From: CAZHCA01 sp964530825
GTDB lineage: Bacteria; Bacteroidota; Bacteroidia; Chitinophagales; Saprospiraceae
Direction: 5' to 3'
DNA length: 54,715 nucleotides
Assembly: GCA_964530825.1 (NCBI GenBank)
Contig: CAZHCA010000029.1
Location: forward strand, 1 to 54,715
In this document: piece after piece, positions 42,093-50,645 of the stretch
Position numbering within the stretch: the stretch's first letter is position 1
How the letters are laid out: each line of letters starts with the position of its first letter
The notes under the pieces: model-generated
The model's database searches: none
Seen by the model: the letters and a program-made list of their open reading frames with translations, nothing else
Told to the model about the DNA's origin: nothing
Program-made: the position numbers and the translations under genes

Positions 42093-44657
42093 ATGAATAA
42101 CGAGCAATGGCAAGCATTGGAGGCCCTCTTCTTTCAACTGGTCGACTTACCAGCAAGGGAACAACGCGTGCGGCTGGACCAGATGGAAAAAGAACAACCG
42201 GACTTTGCCACGGAATTGCGTTCCTTGCTACGGGAAGACACCCAGCCGCATCCGTTACTTGGCGGCGATACAACTAATTTTTGGTCCCTGGAGTCAGACG
42301 CGGACTTAATTGGGCAACAAATTGGCTCCTTTACCTTGCACCGCTGGATGGGGGCTGGGGGTATGGGGTCGGTATTCGAAGCCCGGCGTACTGACGGCCA
42401 ATTCGAACAGCAGGTAGCGGTCAAGGTCATCCGGCCAGGGCGATGGACTGAACGTGCACTCAACTATTTTCGCCGGGAACGGCAAATTCTGGCGCAGCTT
42501 CAACATCCCCATATTGCGCGGCTCTACGATGGGGGCTTAATCGAACAAGGGCGGCCCTATTTTACTATGGAGCTGATCGCAGGAGTACCAATTACCGATT
42601 ACGTCCGTCAACGGGGCGTCAGCATTGGTCGGCGAATTGAACTGCTCTTACAAGCTATGCGGGCCGTACAATATGCGCACCAACGGCTAATTGTCCACCT
42701 GGACCTGAAGCCCTCCAATATCCTTGTAGACCAAGAAGGCAATGTCAAGCTGCTCGATTTCGGCATTTCCCGTATCCTTTCGGAAAATGTATCCCCGCAG
42801 AATCGCGATCCAGCGGTCGCTTACACGCTGCTGTACGCAGCACCGGAACTCATCAAAGGGGAGGAGGTATCCGTATCCTCCGACGTGTATTCGCTAGGAT
42901 TGATACTATATGAGTTACTGACCGATCATCATCCTTATGCTGAGCAGCCTACTGCAGGCACGTCAGCGCAGGAGATGGTCGATCAAGTCACCGTTCAACC
43001 GCCCAGCCAAAATAGTAGTCAGTGGCCGACTGCGCACCGCAAGGCGTTAAAAGGGGATCTGGATGCCATCGTACTCCAAGCCTTGCAAAAAAAGCCCGAA
43101 GAACGCTACCCCTCCGTCGAAACTTTTGTGGCCGATCTGGAAGCTTACCAAAATCACTATCCGGTTTCGGCGCGGAAAGACCGGTTCGGTTATCGCATGG
43201 CCAAATATTTGAAGCGACACCGATCGGCTATCTCCCTTACCTCTTTTTTCCTCTTGCTACTCTTGGGTACAGGCTTTTTCTACACGGTCGAGCTAAATCG
43301 CCAGCGTAAGGCCGCCCTGCGGGAAGCTGAGAAAGCTAACCAGATAAAGGACTTGACGATCGGTATCTTCCAGCAAGCAGATCCCTACTTAACGCAATCA
43401 ACAGAAGTAACCGCGCAGGATATTCTCCGAAATGGCCTGACCGATGTGAGTGCCAAACTTAAAGACCAACCCGACTTGCTGCCCGAGATGTATATGGTCA
43501 TTGCGGAGGGTTATATGAATTTAGGTCTTTTTTCAGAAGCCAAATCCGCATTCGGACACGCCCTTACCATAGCAGATTCTTTATACTCCCGTCCGGATTC
43601 CCGTATCGCTGAGCCGATCCTGCGTTTAGGAACTGCCTATTCGAGAGAATATCGCGATCTTGCAATTGCCGACTCCCTGACTCGGCTGGGTTACCAAATG
43701 TTGCAGGCAGCGCCCAATAAAAGGCCGCACTTGGAGGCCCTTGCGTTGGCCGAATTGGGCGCAGGCGCTTATGATCGCCAAGTTTTCGAGATAGCTGATT
43801 CGCTGTTAAGTCAAGCGCTAGACTTATACCGGCGTTTAGATGGGGACTACCAAGAAGATATCGCCTACGTTCTACAAATGCTGGGTACCAATTATCGCAA
43901 ATTGGAAAAATGGGAAGCGGCGGAAGATTATTTACTGCAAGCTAAAGCCGCCTACGAAGCTATCCATACCCCTCCGCATGTAGACCTGGCCTGGAACCTC
44001 AACCATATTGCAAGTCTTTATTTAAATCAAGAGCAGCCCGAGAAGGCCGAACCTTACGCCCGGGCATCCTGGGAACAACGGAAAGCGATCTTCGGGCCGG
44101 AAAATATAGAAACTTTGGCCAGCCAAGGGAATTTAGGTCGCATCTATCGAAGACAGAAAAAATACCAGAAAGCTCTTTCCCTCTACGAAGATTTGCTAGT
44201 TAAATTTAAATCGGCCCTGGGTGAAGACCATCCTTACGTGGTGGCTATCCTTACCAACCTAGGCAGCATATCGGGAGAGTTGGGCAACTACGCAGAGTCC
44301 GAGTCTTACTTGCGTGAAGCGCTGGCCTTAGAGGGAAAAATATTTTCGGCCGACGATTTTCGGCGTACCAGTACCGTACTCGCTGCCGGTCAGTTGTTTT
44401 TGAAAACCGGAAGGGCAGCTGCAGCAGCGCCCTATCTGACTAAAGCCTTACAGTTGCGTAAGGATAATTTGCCGCCTGACCACCATTTGGTTGCCGATGC
44501 CGAACGCATCTTGGCCACTTGTTTAATGGAGCTGGATCGCCTGGATGAAGCCAAGAACCTGCTGCAGAACGCTGCAGTCATTTACCAAAAGGATACCATG
44601 CTTTACCGGGATGCTCTCCTTGCCGTCGATGCTTTGAAGGCTCAAGTGGAAGAATAG
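42093..44657 (+). CDS. Membrane Ser/Thr protein kinase with TPR domain
   Basis: An 854-residue Hanks-type kinase. The glycine loop GAGGMGSVFEARR is at about 87-99, the ATP lysine Lys111 in VAVKVI, catalytic loop VHLDLKPSN (Asp204), DFG at 222-224, and YAAPELIKGEE. HLD replaces HRD, which makes it a non-RD kinase. One membrane segment (about 380-398) is followed by a TPR region of about 400 residues (FSEAKSAFGHALTIADSLY, KYQKALSLYEDLLVKFKSALGEDHPYVVAILTNLGSI). The kinase would be cytoplasmic and the TPR domain periplasmic. The ECF sigma gene precedes it by 6 bp. The stop codon lies within the hairpin at 44653-44681. Confidence 0.93.
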   Translation: MNNEQWQALEALFFQLVDLPAREQRVRLDQMEKEQPDFATELRSLLREDTQPHPLLGGDTTNFWSLESDADLIGQQIGSFTLHRWMGAGGMGSVFEARRTDGQFEQQVAVKVIRPGRWTERALNYFRRERQILAQLQHPHIARLYDGGLIEQGRPYFTMELIAGVPITDYVRQRGVSIGRRIELLLQAMRAVQYAHQRLIVHLDLKPSNILVDQEGNVKLLDFGISRILSENVSPQNRDPAVAYTLLYAAPELIKGEEVSVSSDVYSLGLILYELLTDHHPYAEQPTAGTSAQEMVDQVTVQPPSQNSSQWPTAHRKALKGDLDAIVLQALQKKPEERYPSVETFVADLEAYQNHYPVSARKDRFGYRMAKYLKRHRSAISLTSFFLLLLLGTGFFYTVELNRQRKAALREAEKANQIKDLTIGIFQQADPYLTQSTEVTAQDILRNGLTDVSAKLKDQPDLLPEMYMVIAEGYMNLGLFSEAKSAFGHALTIADSLYSRPDSRIAEPILRLGTAYSREYRDLAIADSLTRLGYQMLQAAPNKRPHLEALALAELGAGAYDRQVFEIADSLLSQALDLYRRLDGDYQEDIAYVLQMLGTNYRKLEKWEAAEDYLLQAKAAYEAIHTPPHVDLAWNLNHIASLYLNQEQPEKAEPYARASWEQRKAIFGPENIETLASQGNLGRIYRRQKKYQKALSLYEDLLVKFKSALGEDHPYVVAILTNLGSISGELGNYAESESYLREALALEGKIFSADDFRRTSTVLAAGQLFLKTGRAAAAAPYLTKALQLRKDNLPPDHHLVADAERILATCLMELDRLDEAKNLLQNAAVIYQKDTMLYRDALLAVDALKAQVEE

Positions 44658-44681
44658 CAAGCGTACCCAACGCTTGCTATT
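44653..44681. terminator. Hairpin between convergent kinase and CDC-like genes
   Basis: An 11-bp perfect stem, AATAGCAAGCG (44653-44663) with CGCTTGCTATT (44671-44681), loop TACCCAA. It overlaps the kinase stop codon. It lacks a strong T-run, so termination efficiency is uncertain. Confidence 0.55.
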
Positions 44682-44696
44682 CCTGCTTTGGAGGTG

Positions 44697-46307
44697 CTAC
44701 TTAAGCTTGGTGACAACGAACCATACTCGGGCCCGTTGTTCGGTCCATCCACTGCCGCGCTTGAAGTCTAGGGAAAATTCCCCGCCGTTGTCGAAAACAG
44801 TAATATCTATCTCTCGTTTCAATTCTCCAAAACTGTCATCGTTGGTATTATCTTGTTCGGTGAGGTAGCCCCGTACGAAGATTTTGTCACCGGGTCCTAC
44901 GTCTTCAAAGTCGAAGTCAAAAGCGGGGCCGCCGTAAGATTTAATACCACCATTTACCGAGACACCGTTGATGTTCAACCTATACCGCCTTTCCGAGGTT
45001 TCTTGATTGGAGCGAATAAAGGCCTCACCAGTGAATTCTGCGTTACCGTCCTCAATTTCTCCGAAAGGCTCGCAGTCGTAGCACTGGATCCGGTCTAATT
45101 TGATCCGGTAGGTAGAAACGTTGGGCGCATCCAATTCACAGGACTTACGTACAAAATCGGCAGCAAAAGCCATGACTGCTGGCTGGCGATTGACCAAATA
45201 GTTGAGCTCATAACCAATGAGCGCGGCAGGGTTGTCCAGACTCCACTCAGCGCCTTCCTGGATGACTTGCAAGACACTTTCATAGGTTGGCGCATTCTGG
45301 AGGGCCGTCTGTGCCGAGCCGCCCCGGACGTAGTAATCGATTTGGGTTTTCTCCAGTACCTCGCGGGCCGAAAGTCCAGACTCCAGCTTGATATCGCCGA
45401 GTGGGGTCTGCCGGGATGCCGCCTGGAGAATAGTTTTAACATCCTTTGTGCTGGCGGTGGATTCGGCCCTGAAGAAGATCTGGCGACCGTAGTCGACGCG
45501 GCTTACGTAGAGCGGAGGATTGTTTGGACCGATCTGGCCCTCCAGATCGCGAGCGTCGGGTCCATCGCGAAACAAGGAAAACATGGTCTCAGGTGTATTG
45601 ATAAACACCGAATAATACTTTTGGGTAAATTGCATGGTAACCAGGCTTCCCGTGCGCTCCTTCTCGATAGCCATCTGGGCCGCCACCTTGTTGAGTTTAA
45701 AGCGAGCATCCAGGCCAAGGTGGAAATAAAACTCTTCGTTAGAGTTCGTCTCTTCGATGAACAGACCAAAATCTGCGGTAGTGGCACGCACGCTAGAACC
45801 GATTTGTGCCAAATAGCCATCGATCGCATTTTGAACTTCGCCGGCCGTATAGGACTCTACTTCGATAACTTGCTCTACGACGCTATTATCGCGGCTAAGG
45901 CCACTGAGAAAAAGCATGCCGCCCGCCTTTGGAATCGTTACTTCCGTGAATTGTCCTGCCTGCAAGTTTCCCCCCTGAATGATGGCGCCAGGATATATCT
46001 TGCCGGTCGTTCCATCTGATCCGGCCATGTTTATCAATTGCCGGACTTGCTTGGCGGTGTAAGCGACTTCGTTGCAGCGCAGTACGCCCCCCGACACCTC
46101 TACCGGGGTAATGTCCAACGTGTCGGTAGGGGTATAGCGCGGCTCGCTATCTACGGGCTCGGTGGTGAGCGGTTGAGCGGTAGTAATTTTTACTTCTATT
46201 GACTCGCTAGGGTCCATGTTGTTGTCCTTATTACAGGAAGCAAATACCAATGAAGCGAGTAGAATGGTAACTAGGAACCCATTTTGGGCAAAAAAAGCAT
46301 TGATCAT
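44697..46307 (-). CDS. Cholesterol-dependent-cytolysin-like (CDC/MACPF) lipoprotein
   Basis: A 536-residue pore-former-like protein with lipobox VFASC (Cys25). Family blocks of thiol-activated cytolysins appear in order: IYPGAII at 104-110, QFTQKYYSVFI at 226-236, PPLYVSRVDYGRQIFFRAEST at 264-284 and the paired-glycine YVRGGSA at 326-332. In CDCs the second and third lie in the segments that change shape to build the barrel. The tryptophan-rich undecapeptide of cholesterol-binding CDCs is absent; residues 400-536 form a different beta-rich end. It therefore resembles the CDC-like proteins of Bacteroidota such as those of Elizabethkingia, some of which act as two-component pores. No second such gene is in the window. 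Target membrane and partner are unknown. Confidence 0.88.
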   Translation of the reverse strand: MINAFFAQNGFLVTILLASLVFASCNKDNNMDPSESIEVKITTAQPLTTEPVDSEPRYTPTDTLDITPVEVSGGVLRCNEVAYTAKQVRQLINMAGSDGTTGKIYPGAIIQGGNLQAGQFTEVTIPKAGGMLFLSGLSRDNSVVEQVIEVESYTAGEVQNAIDGYLAQIGSSVRATTADFGLFIEETNSNEEFYFHLGLDARFKLNKVAAQMAIEKERTGSLVTMQFTQKYYSVFINTPETMFSLFRDGPDARDLEGQIGPNNPPLYVSRVDYGRQIFFRAESTASTKDVKTILQAASRQTPLGDIKLESGLSAREVLEKTQIDYYVRGGSAQTALQNAPTYESVLQVIQEGAEWSLDNPAALIGYELNYLVNRQPAVMAFAADFVRKSCELDAPNVSTYRIKLDRIQCYDCEPFGEIEDGNAEFTGEAFIRSNQETSERRYRLNINGVSVNGGIKSYGGPAFDFDFEDVGPGDKIFVRGYLTEQDNTNDDSFGELKREIDITVFDNGGEFSLDFKRGSGWTEQRARVWFVVTKLK

Positions 46308-46545
46308 GACTTAGGTTTTGTTGTGCTAATTTTTGGATCTCACCTGTACAAGCGACAAAACCCGCCTAAAGTGATAACCCCATCCGAAGCTTTTTTACAG
46401 GAGCCCATGCCCTAAAAAGGTATGGCCCTTACTCATTAGCCAATTGTCTGCCGGGCGATAAATTTTCTTGTAGCGTTGCAAACCGAATGCACTTTCGTCT
46501 AGTTTAATAGTAAAACTATCATACAGAGTAATAAAACTTTTAAAT

Positions 46546-47322
46546 ATGAAAGGGTATGCGATACTGAGTTGGATGTTATGTTTTTCGGTGGTGATGGGAT
46601 TTACGCAGCCCAACTACTTGGGAAATTTAGGAAGCGCCGATACTGGTGAGCCTGAGCAGTTCGCAGCCGGCATGATGCGTTATTTTGTAGAAAGCGACTA
46701 TCAGGCGCGATTGGGGAATACCGAGCGTGCGATCACGATTTTGGATAATGCGATCATCTTCCATCCATTTTTTGCTGAAACCTACTTGAAGCGCGCAGAG
46801 TTGTTGGCTCATCTTGGGCGAACGGCGGAAGCTAAGCGCGACCGGGAAATGGCTGTGCGCCTGAATCCGCATGTAGTGGCTTTCTTTGGTGCTAGTCAGC
46901 GATTGGGGCGTATGCAGTTAGTTGCCTTCGATCGAGAGGGTTACGGCCGGTTGGCTTCGGAGCACTTGTCCGACGCAGCGGCCCAAGAATTGGAGCAGAG
47001 TATTGAAAAGAAACTGGAAGGCGATTTAGTAGGCGCAATGGTCGATTTGCGAAATGTCTTCGATCGGGTAGACCAACCTAAAGCTAAGCTTTACAATCTG
47101 CGGGGCAACCTACATTTTCTATTACAGGATTATAACGAGGCGATTGCCGATTATACCGATGCTATTCAGCAGGATCCCGAAGCCGGGGCCTATTATTTTA
47201 ACCGCGGCGTAGCCCGCCTGTTTACTTACGACCGTTTGGCGGCTTGTCGCGATCTGGAAATGAGTGAACGCCTGGGATACGAGCCTGCTACCGAAAAACG
47301 GCAACACTTTTGTTTTAACTAA
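46546..47322 (+). CDS. Exported TPR protein
   Basis: A 258-residue protein with a signal peptide (about 1-19, ending GFTQ). Two TPR groups follow: LGNTERAITILDNAIIFHPFFAETYLKRAELLAHLGRTAEAKRDREMAVRLNP (about 56-108), and KLYNLRGNLHFLLQDYNEAIADYTDAIQQDPEAGAYYFNRGVARL (about 184-228). TPR proteins serve as binding scaffolds; here the location is the periplasm. It stands divergent from the CDC-like gene and 57 bp before the broken ECF gene on the same strand. Confidence 0.82.
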   Translation: MKGYAILSWMLCFSVVMGFTQPNYLGNLGSADTGEPEQFAAGMMRYFVESDYQARLGNTERAITILDNAIIFHPFFAETYLKRAELLAHLGRTAEAKRDREMAVRLNPHVVAFFGASQRLGRMQLVAFDREGYGRLASEHLSDAAAQELEQSIEKKLEGDLVGAMVDLRNVFDRVDQPKAKLYNLRGNLHFLLQDYNEAIADYTDAIQQDPEAGAYYFNRGVARLFTYDRLAACRDLEMSERLGYEPATEKRQHFCFN

Positions 47323-47379
47323 AGCCGCCTCGAGAGGCGATAGTGCTACCCTAAATACTATTCGCAAAGCCAAAGAAAT

Positions 47380-47916
47380 ATGAATCTTTTTGAATTAACC
47401 AAGGCACTCAAGGTGATGGAGTAGGACTTGTCGGACTTTGCTTACCATCTAACGCGGGACCGGGCAGACGCCGCCGACCTTTACCAGGAAACCATCCTGC
47501 GTGCTATCAAGAAACTGGATCAGTTCAAGTCGGAAACCAATCTGAAAGCCTGGCTGATAGTCATTATGCGCAATACCTTTATTAATGCCTACCGCAAAAA
47601 ACGTCGACGTAAGACGCTGTTGGATGGTAGCATTAATCAGTACCTGATCGATGTCACACCGGCTTCTACTAACAACCACGGTGAATGGAAAGTGGACTAT
47701 GATGAACTACTAGCAATGATCGACCGGCTTGAGGAAAGTCTTCGTATTCCGTTTTTGCTGGCCTACGAAGGGTATAAGTACGACGAAATCGCCGGCGAGA
47801 TGGGCGTGCCCGTGGGCACCATTAAAAGCCGGGTGTTTTTTGCCAGAAAAAAACTACAAAAGGCGCTCCGACAAAATCACGCTATTCCGGACGGAAAAGG
47901 ATTGTATGCCGCCTAA
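47380..47916 (+). pseudogene. ECF sigma-factor gene with an in-frame amber codon near the start
   Basis: The ATG at 47380 (MNLFELTKALKVME) is followed after 14 codons by TAG at 47422-47424, then the frame continues as DLSDFAYHLTRDRADAADLYQETILRAI (region 2) and IMRNTFINAYRKK, ending with region 4 EGYKYDEIAGEMGVPVGTIKSRVFFARKKL. Homologues run through this point without a stop, and GAG-TAG may derive from Glu-Gln. Reinitiation at TTG 47428 or amber suppression could still give a near-complete factor. It precedes the TetR gene by 24 bp. The TAG may be a real mutation or a base-call error. Confidence 0.7.
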
Positions 47917-47940
47917 TCATCACTTAATAAATACTGCATC

Positions 47941-48702
47941 ATGGACCGCATCAATGTGGCGCTAACCATTAACGAAAAGCTCTATTTGCGCGATCCCCAA
48001 GCGACGGATTTTGGAAAACGGGTTCTGCAAAATAGCATTATTCTGATCGACGAGATCGGGTTCGAACAGTTTACTTTTAAAAAGCTTGCTAAAAAAATCA
48101 AGTCTTCCGAAGCATCGGTTTACCGGTATTTTGAAAATAAGCACTTGCTGTTCATTTATCTGCTCAACTGGTATTGGGAGTGGATGAAATTCCGGATCGA
48201 TCTCAATACGCTTAATATCAATGATCCGGTGCGCAGATTGAAGATTGCGATCCGGGTCATCGTCGACACGGCCAATCGCAATACTTCTGTAGATTTTGTC
48301 GATGAGGACACCCTGCACCGCATTGTTGTGGCTGAAGGTACCAAAGGTTACCACACTAAGGCGATCGATGAGGAAAATCGCTACGGTTTTTTCCTGTCCT
48401 ACAAAACCCTTTGTCTGAAAATCGCTCATATCCTCTTGTCGATCAATCCGAGCTATCCGTATCCGCGGACCCTGGCAAGCACGCTGGTCGAGACGGCTAA
48501 CAATACGATTTATTTTGCCCAGCACCTACCACGTCTCACTGACATCGAGTACGGAAAGCCGGACTTTTTCGAAAGTATTATTAGGATGTTAGAGAACTTG
48601 GCCTTTAGTGCTTTAGGTTACGCTCCCCCAGAGACCGGGGGCACGGAGATGAATCTCCAAGTTTCTGCTAACCATTTAAATGCTAACGGCAACTCGAACT
48701 AA
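47941..48702 (+). CDS. TetR-family transcriptional regulator
   Basis: A 253-residue regulator, longer than usual. The helix-turn-helix lies at about 22-68 (GKRVLQNSIILIDEIGFEQFTFKKLAKKIKSSEASVYRYFENKHLLFIYLLNWY). The C-terminal domain (about 80-230) is a long helical ligand-binding region (LKIAIRVIVDTANRN, LSYKTLCLKIAHILLSINPSYPYPRTLASTLVETANNTIYF). The protein class is common in Bacteroidota next to ECF factors. It lies 24 bp after the broken ECF gene; the SPFH gene follows after 127 bp. Confidence 0.85.
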   Translation: MDRINVALTINEKLYLRDPQATDFGKRVLQNSIILIDEIGFEQFTFKKLAKKIKSSEASVYRYFENKHLLFIYLLNWYWEWMKFRIDLNTLNINDPVRRLKIAIRVIVDTANRNTSVDFVDEDTLHRIVVAEGTKGYHTKAIDEENRYGFFLSYKTLCLKIAHILLSINPSYPYPRTLASTLVETANNTIYFAQHLPRLTDIEYGKPDFFESIIRMLENLAFSALGYAPPETGGTEMNLQVSANHLNANGNSN

Positions 48703-48829
48703 TGGGCAATTTGTACACACCAATGTAGATTTACGCCGTTAGGCGATCATTACTCCACCACACCAAGACACCCAAAGGGCTTTCCTTAGGATGGCCCTGC
48801 TATGGGTTGAAACTTAAATTTTTATCGAT

Positions 48830-49636
48830 ATGAAACCAATAAAATTGTTAATGCTTGCAGTCCTGGCCTTACTCGTATCGAACTGTGCGGTGATCCGCCA
48901 GGGAGAGGTCGGGGTGAAACGAACCTTTGGAAAATACGCAGACCAGCCTTTCACGGAAGGGTTGAAGGTCTTTAATCCGTTTACCACCAAGATGGTCAAA
49001 GTACCAGTTCAGACGGAGAACCTGGAAGTTGCGCTGAACCTTCCTTCAAAGGAAGGCCTGAATATAGGAGCCGAGATTTCCATACTCTACAATTTGATTC
49101 CCTCGAAAACCCCTGAGCTACTGCGTACTGTTGGTAAAAGCTACGAAAACAACCTGATTTTACCAGTCTTTCGGTCGGCAGTAGCCGATGTTACCTCGCG
49201 TTTTTATGCCAAAGACATGCATACCGGTCAGCGCGCTACCATCGAAAAAGCCATCCAAGACCAGATGATGACACTTCTCGATGGTAAAGGAATTGTGATC
49301 GAAGCGGTATTGATCAAGAGTATCAACCTGCCTCGGAATTTGGCCCGCGCCATCGAACAAAAACTGGAAGCTGAGCAGCAGGCTTTGCGTATGGAATTCG
49401 TGCTAGAGGAGGCACGCCGCGAAGCCGAGCGCAAGCGGATTGAAGCCGAAGGGGTACGCGATGCTCAAAATATCATCTCGCAGGGGCTTGACCCTCAGGT
49501 ACTTCAGTTTAAGTCAATTGAAGCTTTTCTGGAATTGGCTAAATCGCCAAACGCCAAAATCATCGTAACCGATGGCGACCTGCCGGTAATGGTGACTCCG
49601 GAAAGTGGCGAAGGCGTGCGTACAAGCAACAATTAA
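48830..49636 (+). CDS. SPFH/prohibitin-like lipoprotein
   Basis: A 268-residue protein of the prohibitin/SPFH family. It starts with a lipoprotein signal (LLVSNC, Cys19), not a single transmembrane anchor. The SPFH domain (about 23-190) reads GEVGVKRTFGKYADQPFTEGLKVFNPFTTKMVKVPVQTENL, and a helical coil region follows (LARAIEQKLEAEQQALRMEFVLEEARREAERKRIEAEG). SPFH proteins make large rings that organise membranes or guard proteases such as FtsH. With a lipid anchor, the ring would be on the periplasmic side or in the outer membrane. A terminator follows at 49664. Confidence 0.88.
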   Translation: MKPIKLLMLAVLALLVSNCAVIRQGEVGVKRTFGKYADQPFTEGLKVFNPFTTKMVKVPVQTENLEVALNLPSKEGLNIGAEISILYNLIPSKTPELLRTVGKSYENNLILPVFRSAVADVTSRFYAKDMHTGQRATIEKAIQDQMMTLLDGKGIVIEAVLIKSINLPRNLARAIEQKLEAEQQALRMEFVLEEARREAERKRIEAEGVRDAQNIISQGLDPQVLQFKSIEAFLELAKSPNAKIIVTDGDLPVMVTPESGEGVRTSNN

Positions 49637-49663
49637 AGCAAACAAAATACCTGTGTTGAACAT

Positions 49664-49697
49664 GCCGGTGGCAGCTCGGACTGCCTCCGGCTTTTCT
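49664..49697 (+). terminator. Terminator of the SPFH gene
   Basis: GCCGG-T-GGCAG pairs with CTGCC-T-CCGGC around loop CTCGGA, followed by TTTTCTTT. It starts 28 bp after the stop codon. Confidence 0.8.
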
Positions 49698-50057
49698 TTA
49701 AATCCGGTCTAATTGACGGTGCGTGTGTTCGTTTTCCTGGTCGCCTGTATTGAGGGTAGTGGCTGGTTCAAAGAGCAGGACCGATACCTCTTGCGGGGCT
49801 ACCGGACGGTGCTCTACCCCGCGCGGGACGATGAGGAACTCGCCTGCTTTTAATTCGATTCGCCGGTCGCGAAATTCCATGGTAAACGCCCCTTCTAGTA
49901 CGTAAAAAAGCTCGTCCTCGTGCTCGTGCTGATGCCAGATAAAGGTGCCCTGAAACTTGACCAGTTTTACCTGCTGGCCATTGAGCTCGCCGGCGATGCG
50001 CGGTTTCCAATGATCCTGAATTTGCTGAAGCTTGTTGAAAACATTAACCTTGTCCAT
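49698..50057 (-). CDS. Cupin-domain protein
   Basis: A 119-residue single-cupin protein starting at MDKVNVFNKL; a longer frame beginning at 50123 is not supported by context. Cupin motif 1 is WHQHEHEDELFYVLEGAF (His, His, Glu) and motif 2 is PRGVEHRPVA (His), so the metal-binding set is complete. Such small cupins act as isomerases, dioxygenases or sensors; nothing specific can be said. It begins 11 bp after the end of the broken VOC gene, so the two were probably an operon. Confidence 0.82.
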   Translation of the reverse strand: MDKVNVFNKLQQIQDHWKPRIAGELNGQQVKLVKFQGTFIWHQHEHEDELFYVLEGAFTMEFRDRRIELKAGEFLIVPRGVEHRPVAPQEVSVLLFEPATTLNTGDQENEHTHRQLDRI

Positions 50058-50068
50058 AAGAAAAGAAG

Positions 50069-50457
50069 TTAAATAGTAATTTCGATTCGGTTTTGTTCTG
50101 GGTCGAGTACTACGCTTTCGCAATTGGCACCGCCCGTGGTGCGCGGCTCGTCAATAATCCGGAAGCCGATTCTCCATAGATTTTCAGACAGTCGATCGAC
50201 CTTTTCCCGGCTACCCGTAAAGGGGGCGAATGCGCCAAGCCTGATGTTGCTCGATCGGATCCGGATAGTCGTTCGGCGCCATATGGTCGGTATATAAATG
50301 CTAGCCAGCAGCCGCTGGCGAAGCTCAAAGAGTAGGAAGTAAATTTTTCGGCAAGGTAATAGTAGCACCTGTTCGAGGTTGCTTGGAAATAGGATGCGTA
50401 AAAGGAATGGATCTTTTCCAGGTTGCTCACCCAGCTTGCGAACTGCTCAATGTGCAT
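50069..50457 (-). pseudogene. Frameshifted VOC/glyoxalase-family gene
   Basis: The start MHIEQFASWVSNLEKIHSFYASYFQATS (from 50457) and the end REKVDRLSENLWRIGFRIIDEPRTTGGANCESVVLDPEQNRIEI (to 50069) are typical VOC halves, and the middle reads MAPNDYPDPIEQHQAW in a third frame. At least two shifts, in the region about 50220-50320, separate the parts. The family has a metal site made by His and Glu of both halves; the C-terminal ESVVLDPEQNRIEI holds one. No functional product is expected. Confidence 0.78.
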
Positions 50458-50645
50458 CATAAGTGGTTCTGCTTTAAACAACGAACGCCCCCTAAAAAAG
50501 GCCGTTCGCTGAACAAAATGCTATCTAAGTAAAAGCCCGAAAATATTGAAGAGTGATTTTTCGGTTTGCCTATATTACATGCACTTGCAAACTCAAATGC
50601 AAATTGCATTGCTTCTGTCATTGCATAAAGCAATTACCTCGCTAT

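Noticed and set aside
45267..46019. Plus-strand open frame of 250 codons
   Set aside because: It is antisense to the CDC-like gene; codon pattern and lack of motifs fit a shadow frame.
47962..48525. Minus-strand open frame of 187 codons
   Set aside because: It lies inside the TetR gene on the opposite strand and has no recognisable domain.
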